From Vibrio sp. Y2-5 (lineage in GTDB: Bacteria > Pseudomonadota > Gammaproteobacteria > Enterobacterales > Vibrionaceae): DNA of 64,000 nucleotides. Where the stretch lies: the NCBI RefSeq assembly GCF_014596725.1, contig NZ_JACVEG010000009.1:92574-156573 (forward strand), read 5' to 3'. Both the position numbers and the translations under genes were made by a program. The notes below the pieces were generated by a model. The model was not told the DNA's origin, searched no databases, and saw only the letters and a list, made by a program, of their open reading frames with translations. Shown piece after piece: positions 1-9,155 of this stretch. How positions within the stretch are numbered: position 1 is the first letter of the stretch; each line of letters starts with the position of its first letter.

Positions 1-1163
1 GCAAAATCTTTTGCTATGCGCTCTTGGAAACGCTTAAATCGATCACCTATCGCACTGCCCAGTTTCAATGAAAGTGCAATGATTATTAAGGTGGAGACCA
101 TACTTGCCAACAGAACACGTTTCAATTCAGTTCTATTGCTGGCTTCTAATGCACGAATATTTTCGTCCAGATAAGCTTCGAAGCGTTGAACATAAAAACC
201 AGTGCCGATGGTCCAATCCCATCCATCAATCATTTTGAGATAACTGATTTTCTCTCCACCACTCGTAGATCCAGGCATATATTTAGCCATGTAGTGGGTA
301 AAACCGGAACGATCCGTGTCTTTGGCTCGTATTTCATCAATCTGCAGGTGCAGTTCGTCAGAAACAGGAGTGTTAACCATGGAAGCTTCAGGGTGCGCTA
401 AAATCGTTCCTTCATTATCAATGACAAACACATAGTCGTTATTGCCATACCGGAAATGCGTGAGCCAATCTATAACTTGTTTTTGTATATCTGCTTGCAC
501 ATCAACGACATATTCCCCAGTACCGATATACCAACCATACGGCTCAAAATACTTACCAAACCCTATTTTTTCGAAATGCTTGCTAGGGTCTTCATTTGGC
601 TTGCTATACCACCAGCGATAAAAAGCTTCACCACCAGCATCGTTTACTTTCTCAATGTGCTCCTGAACAATCAAGGAACCTTTCACATCTTTGGTGTCCC
701 AGACAGACTGGCCTTCTAACTCGGGTAAATAGCTGTGCAAGACATTGATGCCTTTACTATCAAAAATAAAGAAATAGCCACGCCCAGAGTTAAAGCGAAT
801 GGGTCTCAGCGCTTCTCTAATCATACGCACGACCTCTTCCTTCGGCTGGTCACTGTGTTTCTGATAGATGTTGGTTGCTATATTGTGAGCCTCATACACA
901 CGGTCTCGTAGCTGATCCTTTAACGTTTTAATTGTCAGGCTTTTTTGTCTTTCGATTTGACTGGAGACTTGTTGGATTTGGTCTTGAACTATCTGTTTTT
1001 GTTGTTCAATAAGATTGTCACGAATGAAATTTATCTTCTCTTCTGATTCAATCTGATTACTTTGAATAAGAATGACGTTAACCACGATAGCAAAGAGAGT
1101 GATGAACACTGCTGGTGCATATCGAATAATATTCAGCAATTTTCTATCGTTTAGTGGAATCAT
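1..1163 (-). CDS. Double-Cache membrane sensor protein, 5' part only
   Basis: The reading frame starts at an ATG at 1163 behind an AGGAAG ribosome site and runs off the left edge after about 387 codons. Translated by hand, it has a membrane segment near residues 13-33, a polar helical stretch rich in Gln and Glu, then two sCache_2-like modules: the first has GRGYFFIFDSKG and ends in GWYIGTGEYV, the second has NNDYVFVIDNEG and ends in DWTIGTGFYV. A second membrane helix follows near residues 350-372. This layout is that of a periplasmic ligand sensor such as a chemoreceptor, a diguanylate cyclase or a histidine kinase. The output domain lies outside the window, so the class is undecided. Confidence 0.8.
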   Translation of the reverse strand, partial: MIPLNDRKLLNIIRYAPAVFITLFAIVVNVILIQSNQIESEEKINFIRDNLIEQQKQIVQDQIQQVSSQIERQKSLTIKTLKDQLRDRVYEAHNIATNIYQKHSDQPKEEVVRMIREALRPIRFNSGRGYFFIFDSKGINVLHSYLPELEGQSVWDTKDVKGSLIVQEHIEKVNDAGGEAFYRWWYSKPNEDPSKHFEKIGFGKYFEPYGWYIGTGEYVVDVQADIQKQVIDWLTHFRYGNNDYVFVIDNEGTILAHPEASMVNTPVSDELHLQIDEIRAKDTDRSGFTHYMAKYMPGSTSGGEKISYLKMIDGWDWTIGTGFYVQRFEAYLDENIRALEASNRTELKRVLLASMVSTLIIIALSLKLGSAIGDRFKRFQERIAKDF

Positions 1164-1302
1164 CGCTTCCTACTTAAAGGTGTGGCTACTCATTAAGAAT
1201 AGACAATTTTAACTAGATACAAGAAACGAAAAGTCTAAAATGATTAACCAGACAAGATAGCGGTCATTTTGAAGATTTTTCTGATTTTTAGTAGCAATAT
1301 AA

Positions 1303-1329
1303 CGCGAGCCATTGGTACAACAGCTCGCG
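1303..1329 (-). terminator. Hairpin after sbcC
   Basis: CGCGAGC at 1303-1309 pairs with GCTCGCG at 1323-1329, just beyond the sbcC stop codon at 1352. The T-run that follows on the minus strand is weak, so it may be an intrinsic terminator of the sbcDC operon or only a hairpin. Confidence 0.55.
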
Positions 1330-1351
1330 CTTAAGATGAAATCTTAGGTGG

Positions 1352-4300
1352 TTAAGCAACCAGTTTAGTGGAACTTCCCATCCTTGAAGCTTCCACATCT
1401 AACCTAAGGGAAATTTGCTCTTTGAGTTCACTCACGTGCGAGATGATTCCAATAGTTCTGCCTCCCTGTTGCAAATCAATCAAGGTTTGTATCGCCAGAT
1501 CCAATGATTCAGGATCAAGACTGCCAAAACCTTCATCAATAAACAGAGTATCGAGACGAATACCACCGCTGTACGACTGCACCACATCCGATAAGCCAAG
1601 CGCCAAAGAGAGCGCTGCCATAAACGATTCACCACCGGAAAGGGTCGCTACGTCGCGCCATTTACCTGTGTAGCCATCTTCCACCATCAGATCTAAGCCT
1701 GAACCACTATTACCTTTGGCACGATCTTCTTTGCGTTTTAGTAAATAACGTCCTTTGCTCATCAATTGCAAACGCTGAGAAGCTTGAATCAAGACATCAT
1801 CCAGCAAAACTCCAAGCACGAAGCGATGTAGGCTTACTCTGGCTCCGGTTTTACCCGTAGCGATATCACTTAATGTGCCAAATACCTGATAGGCTTTCTC
1901 CAGCTCTTCATTTTTCGCATAAAGCGCGGCGAGTTTCTGTTGCACCTGATTGAGGCTGTCCATTCGCGAGCGCAATTGCGTATAGCGTTGCAACGCTTGT
2001 TCAACCTCTTGCTCTTTTGCTGTCAATGCTTGTTCTAAAGGCTCTAACTCTGGTTGCTGTTTATCTTTCAATTCAGTAGAGAGCGTTTCAAGCTGAGTTT
2101 TTAGCGACGCGCCTTTATCTTCGTATTGGCGAATTGACGATTCCAGTTCGGCTATCGCCGCTTCTGCCAATTTTGCGCTTAAATAGGCATCCTGGTTTTC
2201 AAACGAACTTGCAGCCAGAGCTTCTAACCAAGCTTTCTCGGTGCTTTGCTTTTCATCAAACCACTGTTTCTTCAGCGACTGAGCATCATTTAACGATGAT
2301 TCAATCGCGGAAAGCTGCTTCTGAGTTTCAGCAAACTGTTGCTGCGCCTGCTGCTCAGCTTTTTGCAACTCTTCGATTTGCTTTTTAATCGCAACATATT
2401 GCGATCTCACCTGCTCCACATTCTCGAAACCAGATGAAACACCTTCGAGAAGTGAAGCTACTTCGGTTTCCAAAACCGTCATCGCATGCTTGCTGTCTGC
2501 TGTGCCTGCAATAGACTTCTCAAGATTAGCCTTGGTTTGTAAATGGCGGCCTTCCAGAGCCTCTAACTGCGCTTTCAAAACTTGAGGCTGCATGGATGCC
2601 AGAGTTTGAATCTCTTTCTCTAACGTTTCTTTGCTTTGTCCAAGCACAGCGAGTTCGGCTATCGATTGCTCTGCAATCTTCGCTAATAGCTGGTTCAGTT
2701 CACGTTCAATTTGACCAACATTTGATACCGCAGACTGATGATGTTTCAACGCTTCCAACTCATTTGACGCACGCAACTGCTGCGCATCTCGGGCAACTTT
2801 CACTTCCTCTCGGGTAACCACATCACCGGTAAAACCTGCTAACTGAGGATGTTCCAAGCTACCACAGACAGGACAAGCATCACCCTCACTTAGTGACTTC
2901 GCCAATTCAGCCGCTTGGTTGGTGTGCCAGATCATCTCTAGTCTGTCGGCGTCTTTCTTAGCTTCATTGGTTGCTGCTTGCGCTTCGGCATATCTTTTTT
3001 CCGCCAGAGCCACGGCTTGCTTAAGTTTGCTTTGTTGTTCCGTCAGATGATTGCTGCTTTGACGAACTTTGATCTGTTCAACCACATTCGCGAGCGACAA
3101 ACGTTTAGCATCTAAACTCGACACTGCATGAGACGTTTGTTCGTATTCGGTTCGTTTGGCTTGTATCTCTGCATCTAGATTCTTTAACTGTTTCTCAAGC
3201 GTTTCTTCTTCTGCCTTTGCCTTTTGAAACCTTAATTTTGCCGCCTCAAGCGCTTTTTGTTTGTCATCAAGTATGCGGTATTTTTTACCGATTTCTTCAA
3301 GCTGATAAAGCTGTTGAGACAATTCAGGAACCACTTGTACATTCTTCACCGTTTGCTGCCAAACAGATTCCGCTTGTTCAACCTTGGCTTTAGTTTGCAC
3401 TACCAGCAGTAGCTTTTCGCTAACGCTTTTTTCTGCCTGTTCACACTGTTTCGAAGCACTGACCCATTGGCTAAATGGCAGATCTAAGGTAAGCGCCTGT
3501 CTTGCTTTGGTTCTTTTCTGGCGTAGCTGTTCAATATTCGGCAACTCAGATTGATGTTCGGTTACCGCTTTCTCAATCTCAGCCTTTTGTACAAATTTCT
3601 GTTTTAGCTCCTGAGCTGAATTGCGTTGTTTTTTCGCTTCATCCAGTTGCTGTTGCAGTGATTGATAGCTCTGTTCGCTTTGCTTTAGTTCAGGTTGAAG
3701 TTTTGTTTGTTCTTCTTTCAGCTCTTCTTCCGAAGCCGCAGATACCACATTCAACGCGCCTTTTATCTGGTTATCGAACTCATCTTTTTCTTTGCGAATT
3801 CCCGCTGCTTTTTCAAACAGAGCGCGTTCTATCTGGGTATAAATTTGCGTTTGAAATAACTGACCAAAGATTTGTTCACGCTCTTTTGAATTAGCCACTA
3901 AAAGCTCACGAAACCTACCTTGCGGGATCACCATTACTTGACGGAATTGCTTAACATCCAAGCCAATCAAATCGACCATCGCTTTTGCAACAGGGTTCGG
4001 GCGATTAGCCAGCAGCTTTTGTTCACCGTCTACAATTTCAACTAAGGTCGCCGCGTGAGCTTTCTTAGTTGTACCCTCGCCGCGTTTTTTTGGTGTCTCC
4101 TGATCTGGGCTGCGAGTCACAAGGTACACACGTCCTGCGAGTTCAAACTCAAATTCGATCTCCGTGATGAGTTCAGCATCAGCGTAATCACAACGCATCT
4201 GATCGCCAGTACGTTCGCTGCCAGTGGTTTCACCATAAAGCGCAAAACAGATTGCATCTAAAATCGAGCTTTTACCAGCGCCTGTAGGACCGTTGATAAG

Positions 4301-4393
4301 GAACAGAGGAGATGCACCAAGGCTGGTGAAATCCACCACCTCTTTGCCAGCAAAAGGACCAAATGCCTGAATCGATAATCGGAGTGGGCGCAT
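1352..4393 (-). CDS. sbcC: SbcC, ATPase subunit of the SbcCD nuclease
   Basis: SMC-like ATPase that joins SbcD to cleave DNA hairpins and protein-blocked ends during replication and repair. The 1013 residues show Walker A GPTGAGKS at 35-42, two long coiled-coil arms, a central CPVC zinc hook, and at the C terminus the ABC signature LSGGES followed by Walker B FIDEGFGSLD. Length fits the family. The ATG lies one base after the sbcD stop codon, so the two genes are translationally linked. Confidence 0.97.
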   Translation of the reverse strand: MRPLRLSIQAFGPFAGKEVVDFTSLGASPLFLINGPTGAGKSSILDAICFALYGETTGSERTGDQMRCDYADAELITEIEFEFELAGRVYLVTRSPDQETPKKRGEGTTKKAHAATLVEIVDGEQKLLANRPNPVAKAMVDLIGLDVKQFRQVMVIPQGRFRELLVANSKEREQIFGQLFQTQIYTQIERALFEKAAGIRKEKDEFDNQIKGALNVVSAASEEELKEEQTKLQPELKQSEQSYQSLQQQLDEAKKQRNSAQELKQKFVQKAEIEKAVTEHQSELPNIEQLRQKRTKARQALTLDLPFSQWVSASKQCEQAEKSVSEKLLLVVQTKAKVEQAESVWQQTVKNVQVVPELSQQLYQLEEIGKKYRILDDKQKALEAAKLRFQKAKAEEETLEKQLKNLDAEIQAKRTEYEQTSHAVSSLDAKRLSLANVVEQIKVRQSSNHLTEQQSKLKQAVALAEKRYAEAQAATNEAKKDADRLEMIWHTNQAAELAKSLSEGDACPVCGSLEHPQLAGFTGDVVTREEVKVARDAQQLRASNELEALKHHQSAVSNVGQIERELNQLLAKIAEQSIAELAVLGQSKETLEKEIQTLASMQPQVLKAQLEALEGRHLQTKANLEKSIAGTADSKHAMTVLETEVASLLEGVSSGFENVEQVRSQYVAIKKQIEELQKAEQQAQQQFAETQKQLSAIESSLNDAQSLKKQWFDEKQSTEKAWLEALAASSFENQDAYLSAKLAEAAIAELESSIRQYEDKGASLKTQLETLSTELKDKQQPELEPLEQALTAKEQEVEQALQRYTQLRSRMDSLNQVQQKLAALYAKNEELEKAYQVFGTLSDIATGKTGARVSLHRFVLGVLLDDVLIQASQRLQLMSKGRYLLKRKEDRAKGNSGSGLDLMVEDGYTGKWRDVATLSGGESFMAALSLALGLSDVVQSYSGGIRLDTLFIDEGFGSLDPESLDLAIQTLIDLQQGGRTIGIISHVSELKEQISLRLDVEASRMGSSTKLVA

Positions 4394-4394
4394 T

Positions 4395-5531
4395 CTATTC
4401 CCCTTGCTTCAATGACTGGATAACGGCGCTGACAGCTTGCTCTTGAGCTTCTGTTAATGCTTCCTGTTTGGCTTCGAGGAAGAAGTCTTTAAACATCTCC
4501 ATTTCGCCACGAGCTAAACGGGCTTTACCCATTTCCTGATCGACACCGATTAACATACCGGGCTTTTCAAGGTGCAACACATTTGGATAGACCTTACGCA
4601 GCTTTTCCATTGGATCGAGAATGGCGTGCTTGTCTTGTAGGCGCACTAATAGGTAATCATGGCTATTAGGGTCTGTTCGGCCTTGCTCTAAAATTTGGTC
4701 TAACTCGCCTTCGACAATTCGCATGTTATGAGGTGCATTGAGTGGTATTTGGCTGGCTGAAACAAAACCGTCTTTATCCAGTTCCACGAGTGTCATCGCT
4801 TTCTTGTGGTGTTGCTCACTGAAGCTGTATTTCATCAGTGAACCGGAATAGCGGATATAATCTGAACCTTTCATTTGTGGCTGATGCAAATGACCGAGAG
4901 CCACATAGTCAAAAGCTAAAAAGTGTTCGTGACTGACTCTGTCCGAGCCACCAATAGAGAGTGGTCGTTCTGATTCAGACTCAATCGCGCCATCAACAAA
5001 ACAATGACTGATCAATATGTTTTTTTGAGAAGGTTTAAATTGCTCGGCAATTAACCCGCAAAGATGCTGATGAGCTTCATCGTGAGTGCTAATCGCAGTC
5101 TGATAGTAATGACGGACCAACTCAGGATCGTTATATGGCATGCCGTAAAATGCCACTTCACCGGCTTGTTTACTACAAAGAACCACTGGCTCAAGCATAT
5201 GTTCGAAATCTGCAATGATGTGCAAACCGGATTGCTTCATCTGCTTTGCCGCAAAGCCTAGTCGTTTCGCTCCGTCATGGTTGCCCGGTATGACAAGCAT
5301 AGGCACACCAATCTCTCCACAAATCTTTGTGACAATCTCATCCAGTAACTCAATCGCCAGTGTTGGAGGAACGGAGCGATCATACACATCACCGGCGAGT
5401 ACTAAGGCATCAACCGAGTTGTGTTTTATGTAATCAACGATTTGAGATAGTACGTGCCTTTGATCTTCAAGTAGCGACACGTTATGAAACTGACGGCCTA
5501 AGTGCCAATCTGAGGTGTGAAGAAACTTCAT
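4395..5531 (-). CDS. sbcD: SbcD, Mre11-type nuclease subunit
   Basis: Metal-dependent double-strand exonuclease and hairpin endonuclease partner of SbcC. All calcineurin-like phosphoesterase motifs are present in order: SDWHLG near residues 7-12, AGDVYD, GNHD, SHCF and GHLH. I chose the ATG at 5531 because it begins the conserved KFLHTSDWH sequence and has an AGGAAAGG ribosome site. The same frame is open for 47 codons upstream, but that part has no family similarity. The product is 378 residues. Confidence 0.96.
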   Translation of the reverse strand: MKFLHTSDWHLGRQFHNVSLLEDQRHVLSQIVDYIKHNSVDALVLAGDVYDRSVPPTLAIELLDEIVTKICGEIGVPMLVIPGNHDGAKRLGFAAKQMKQSGLHIIADFEHMLEPVVLCSKQAGEVAFYGMPYNDPELVRHYYQTAISTHDEAHQHLCGLIAEQFKPSQKNILISHCFVDGAIESESERPLSIGGSDRVSHEHFLAFDYVALGHLHQPQMKGSDYIRYSGSLMKYSFSEQHHKKAMTLVELDKDGFVSASQIPLNAPHNMRIVEGELDQILEQGRTDPNSHDYLLVRLQDKHAILDPMEKLRKVYPNVLHLEKPGMLIGVDQEMGKARLARGEMEMFKDFFLEAKQEALTEAQEQAVSAVIQSLKQGE

Positions 5532-5709
5532 GCCTTTCCTGTGCAACGAACACTTTATTAAAATAGTTGCCGAATATGATACCCGTTTTACGAGCAAATG
5601 CGACGCTGAAAAGATAAAGAGTGAGTGATGGTGCAGGATTGATTGCCCTTTGTATTTCATCAATGAAATCAAAGAGCAATCGAAATCAGGGTTTAAATGA
5701 TCGCTTAAC

Positions 5710-6690
5710 TCACGCTCTGACTTTCAAACGGCGTGGAACCAACTCAACACCAGATAGATAGCGTTTTGCTGATGCATTAAGCGCAAGCGCCAACGCACTG
5801 TCGGCAATCACTTCAAACTGTTGCGGTAGCGAATTGATTTTTACTGGCAGGAAATCCAATAAGCGGTTGTCACCAAACGTTGCTAAACGAATTTTTTTCA
5901 GCAGGTCTGGATGATCCATCAACACATCTAAAATGCCTTCTAACAAGGTATAAGAAGTTGTCACGATGGCATCAGGCAAGCGTTCTTTCTTCATCCACTG
6001 TTCAAACACTCTGCGTCCTTCTTCACGGTTAAAGTGTTCACCATAACCCAACATAAATTCACGCTGGTTAGATTTAACTGCAGACTCAAAACCAAGTTGG
6101 CGCTCTTGAGAAATGTTCAGTTCAGGTAACGCACCAATTAAACCCACAGTTTTGACATTGTCTGTCAGCAGTGAGGACGTCAGGTCAAATGCTGCGCCGT
6201 AATCTTCACTAATCACACAGGCAAAATATTCGTCATCCAACGGACGGTCAATCGCAATAACTGGCGTGCCAGAGTTTTGCATTTTTAAGTAGTAGTCACT
6301 GGCGTTTGGAATTGAACTCGCAACGAAAAGCGCATCGATGCGTCTTGATACCAACGCTTCTGCAGCACTGATTTCAGTTTCAGGATCATCATCAGAACAG
6401 GCAATTAAAATCTGATAACCCGCTTGTCGAGAGTTTTGCTCAATCAACTTGGCGAGTCGGGCGTAACTGGTGTTCTCTAAATCCGGAATAATCAAACCGA
6501 ATGAACGGCTGTTGCCTGCTCTCAAAGAGGATGCCGCGTGATCAGGTCGGTAATTGTGTTCATTGACCACAGCCATCACTTTTTGTTGTGTCTTTTCACT
6601 AATGCGGTACTTCTGGGCTTTTCCATTGATCACATAGCTTGCAGTCGTTTTCGAAACTCCTGCTAATTTTGCGATTTCATCTAGCGTCAT
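5710..6690 (-). CDS. fruR: Fructose repressor/catabolite regulator Cra (FruR), LacI family
   Basis: LacI-family regulator of 326 residues. The first 55 residues hold the HTH and hinge helix (TLDEIAKLAGVSKTTASYVI), followed by a periplasmic-binding-protein-like sensor domain (FGLIIPDLEN, IDALFVAS). In enteric bacteria and vibrios this protein binds fructose phosphates and releases operators of the fru operon. Here it is divergent from fruBKA and the shared intergenic region carries three Cra-type palindromes, which supports local repression and probable autoregulation. Whether it acts as a global Cra or a local FruR cannot be seen. Confidence 0.93.
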   Translation of the reverse strand: MTLDEIAKLAGVSKTTASYVINGKAQKYRISEKTQQKVMAVVNEHNYRPDHAASSLRAGNSRSFGLIIPDLENTSYARLAKLIEQNSRQAGYQILIACSDDDPETEISAAEALVSRRIDALFVASSIPNASDYYLKMQNSGTPVIAIDRPLDDEYFACVISEDYGAAFDLTSSLLTDNVKTVGLIGALPELNISQERQLGFESAVKSNQREFMLGYGEHFNREEGRRVFEQWMKKERLPDAIVTTSYTLLEGILDVLMDHPDLLKKIRLATFGDNRLLDFLPVKINSLPQQFEVIADSALALALNASAKRYLSGVELVPRRLKVRA

Positions 6691-6761
6691 ATCAACTGCT
6701 CTATTTATGTGCGGCGGATCATAGAAACAATTTTTCGATCCTCATTGGTGTTGAATTATAC

Positions 6762-6777
6762 GCTGAATCGATTCAGT
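6762..6777. promoter_or_regulatory. Cra/FruR operator 1
   Basis: GCTGAATCGATTCAGT is a near-perfect match to the Cra operator core TGAATCGWTTCA. It is about 70 bp from the fruR start codon, placed to control fruR as well as fruBKA. Confidence 0.85.
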
Positions 6778-6783
6778 ATAAAA

Positions 6784-6799
6784 GCTGAAAGGATTCAGC
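6784..6799. promoter_or_regulatory. Cra/FruR operator 2, imperfect
   Basis: GCTGAAAGGATTCAGC has both half-sites with a mismatched centre. It lies 22 bp (two helical turns) from operator 1, which suggests cooperative binding. Confidence 0.7.
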
Positions 6800-6917
6800 A
6801 AAGTTGGGAATTGATACCAATGTCAATGTTTACGGTAAATTCTCAATTATCGGTAGATGTGCCAACCGACTATTTGAAAGCAGTTTGGCAACTTTGCTGA
6901 ATTTTTTTGGACCAAAT

Positions 6918-6933
6918 GCTGAATCGTTTCAGC
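6918..6933. promoter_or_regulatory. Cra/FruR operator 3 at the fruB promoter
   Basis: GCTGAATCGTTTCAGC is the consensus Cra site. A further half-site (TTCAGC) follows at 6939 and a TACAAT -10-like element at 6954-6959, so a repressor bound here would overlap the fruBKA promoter. It is about 150 bp from operators 1 and 2, compatible with looping. Confidence 0.85.
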
Positions 6934-7013
6934 CAAGGTTCAGCAAAAGTTACTACAATAAAAAAGAATTAAAAAATCATCCTGTCGAATAACGACAGAA
7001 GAAGGGGCAAACA

Positions 7014-8153
7014 ATGCTGCAATTAACCACTCAAAATATTCAACTTAATCAAGCTCATGCTAATAAGTTGGACGCAATTCGCGCTATCGCTGCCGACCTT
7101 ACTCAAAAAGGTTTAGTCGACAATGGCTATGTTGAAGGCATGTTAAACCGTGAAGCTCAGAACTCTACGTTTCTGGGTAACGGTATTGCTATTCCACACG
7201 GCACAACCGACACACGCGATTTAGTTAAACAAACAGGTGTTGCTGTTCACCACTTCCCTAATGGTGTGAACTGGGGTGACGACAACACTGTTTACGTTGC
7301 TATCGGTATCGCTGCCAAATCAGATGAACACTTGGGTATTCTAAAACAGTTAACCAAAGTGCTTTCTGCTGACGGCGTAGAAGAGAAGCTGAAAAACGCA
7401 AAATCAGCAAACGACATCATTGCTCTGCTTAATGGTGAAGTTCAGTTCGAAGCCGATTTCGACGCATCACTGATTCAACTTCTTTTCCCTGCAAGTGACA
7501 TGGTGCAAATGAGCGCAGTGGCTGGCGGTTTGTTGAAAAACAGTGGCTGTGCGGACTCTGAGTTCGTTGCTGACCTAGTGACCAAGACACCCACCCACCT
7601 TGGTAAAGGTCTATGGGTTGTGAGCAGTGACAAAGCCGTAAAACGCACAGGTATGTCTTTCGTATCTACTGCCAATCATTGTGAATCTGAAGGTTTACCT
7701 GTTAAAGCTCTTGTCGCGTTTGCTGCATGTAATAACGCACACGAAAACATGCTAAACACACTTACACAGAAAGTGTTTGCAGGCGAACAGGAACTGTTCC
7801 TAAAAGCCAACACAGAACAACTACTTGCTTTGTTTAGCAACGAAGCAGAAGAAGAAAAACCGGTAGCAGCTTCTGGCGATAATGTTGCTGTATTTAAGAT
7901 CAAGAACTCTCATGGTCTTCATGCTCGTCCGGGCGCAATGCTGGTTGCAGAAGCGAAAAAATTCGAATCTTCAATCCGCGTGTCTAATTTGGACGGCGAC
8001 GGTAAAGACGTGAACGCGAAGAGCTTGATGAAAGTGATCGCTCTTGGTGTTAAGCACGGTCACCAACTTCAATTCACTGCTGAAGGCCCAGATGCAGCTA
8101 AAGCGCTGGAGTCTATCGGTGCTGCTATTAACGCTGGCCTAGGTGAAGGTTAA
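7014..8153 (+). CDS. fruB: Fructose PTS diphosphoryl transfer protein FPr (EIIA-HPr)
   Basis: Cytoplasmic phosphocarrier that takes phosphate from Enzyme I and passes it to FruA. Residues 1-145 form an EIIA-fructose domain with the phosphorylated histidine in GIAIPHGTTD (His62). A middle linker domain follows, then a C-terminal HPr-like domain with SHGLHARPGAM (His303). The 379-residue length matches E. coli FruB. It is the first gene of the fruBKA operon and overlaps or abuts fruK. Confidence 0.96.
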   Translation: MLQLTTQNIQLNQAHANKLDAIRAIAADLTQKGLVDNGYVEGMLNREAQNSTFLGNGIAIPHGTTDTRDLVKQTGVAVHHFPNGVNWGDDNTVYVAIGIAAKSDEHLGILKQLTKVLSADGVEEKLKNAKSANDIIALLNGEVQFEADFDASLIQLLFPASDMVQMSAVAGGLLKNSGCADSEFVADLVTKTPTHLGKGLWVVSSDKAVKRTGMSFVSTANHCESEGLPVKALVAFAACNNAHENMLNTLTQKVFAGEQELFLKANTEQLLALFSNEAEEEKPVAASGDNVAVFKIKNSHGLHARPGAMLVAEAKKFESSIRVSNLDGDGKDVNAKSLMKVIALGVKHGHQLQFTAEGPDAAKALESIGAAINAGLGEG

Positions 8154-8163
8154 GGGGCGACTC

Positions 8164-9138
8164 ATGCTAAATAACGCCATGACAACGAAAGTCGTCACCA
8201 TCACCCTAAATCCAGCGCTGGATCTTACTGGTAGCTTGGACACGCTCAACGTGGGCACCGTGAGCCTTGTTAAAAAAGGTTCACTGCACGCGGCAGGCAA
8301 AGGTGTGAACGTAGCGAAAGTACTGAGTGACCTTGGTGCAGACGTTACTGTGACTGGCTTTCTAGGCAGAGACAATCAAGAGATGTTCTGCCAGCTGTTT
8401 GAAGAGATGGGTGCGCATGATGAGTTCATCCGCATTCAGGGCTCAACTCGTATCAACGTTAAACTCGTTGAAGCGAGCGGTGAAGTAAGTGACATCAACT
8501 TCCCAGGTATCAATGTTACAGACGAAGATATCGCGGCTTTCGAAGCGACTCTACTTCGCCTTGCGCAAGACCATGATTATTTCGTTCTTGCAGGCAGCTT
8601 GCCTACGGGTGTTTCTCCAAGCTTATGTGCTTCTTGGATTGAAAAGCTGCATTCACTAGGCAAACGAGTTCTGTTTGATAGTAGTCGTGATGCCTTGGCA
8701 GCTGGCTTGAACGCTCACCCTTGGCTGATTAAGCCAAACGATGAAGAGCTATCTCAGTTTGTTGGTCGTGAGTTGGTCACTCCTGAAGAGTGCCGAGCAG
8801 CGGCGGCTGAGCTTGCAGAAAAAGGTATCGAAAACATTGTTGTCTCAATGGGAGCCAACGGAACCATGTGGCTAAACCAAGGCCAATGGCTTCATGCAAA
8901 ACCACCACGTATGAGCGTTGTCAGTACTGTAGGTGCAGGTGACACTCTCGTTGCCGGTCTTTGCTGGGGTCATATGCAAAATATGGACAAAGAATCTTTA
9001 ATCACATTCGCTACAGCATTATCTGCCCTTGCAGTTACGCAGGTAGGGGTGGGTGTGACTTCAGAAACTCAACTAATCACCCTACAAAAAGAAATCCAAT
9101 TACAACCAGTTGGTACTTTTGAAGTATCTAACAAATAA
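8164..9138 (+). CDS. fruK: 1-Phosphofructokinase
   Basis: Phosphorylates fructose 1-phosphate, the product of FruA import, to fructose 1,6-bisphosphate. It is a PfkB/ribokinase-fold enzyme with TITLNPALD at the start, GKGVNVAKVL, and the C-terminal anion hole and catalytic base in STVGAGDTLVAG. I prefer the ATG at 8164, six bases after a GGGG ribosome site, giving 324 residues; the ATG at 8179 is also possible. It lies between fruB and fruA with short gaps. Confidence 0.95.
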   Translation: MLNNAMTTKVVTITLNPALDLTGSLDTLNVGTVSLVKKGSLHAAGKGVNVAKVLSDLGADVTVTGFLGRDNQEMFCQLFEEMGAHDEFIRIQGSTRINVKLVEASGEVSDINFPGINVTDEDIAAFEATLLRLAQDHDYFVLAGSLPTGVSPSLCASWIEKLHSLGKRVLFDSSRDALAAGLNAHPWLIKPNDEELSQFVGRELVTPEECRAAAAELAEKGIENIVVSMGANGTMWLNQGQWLHAKPPRMSVVSTVGAGDTLVAGLCWGHMQNMDKESLITFATALSALAVTQVGVGVTSETQLITLQKEIQLQPVGTFEVSNK

Positions 9139-9155
9139 GGACAGAAGGTCGTACT

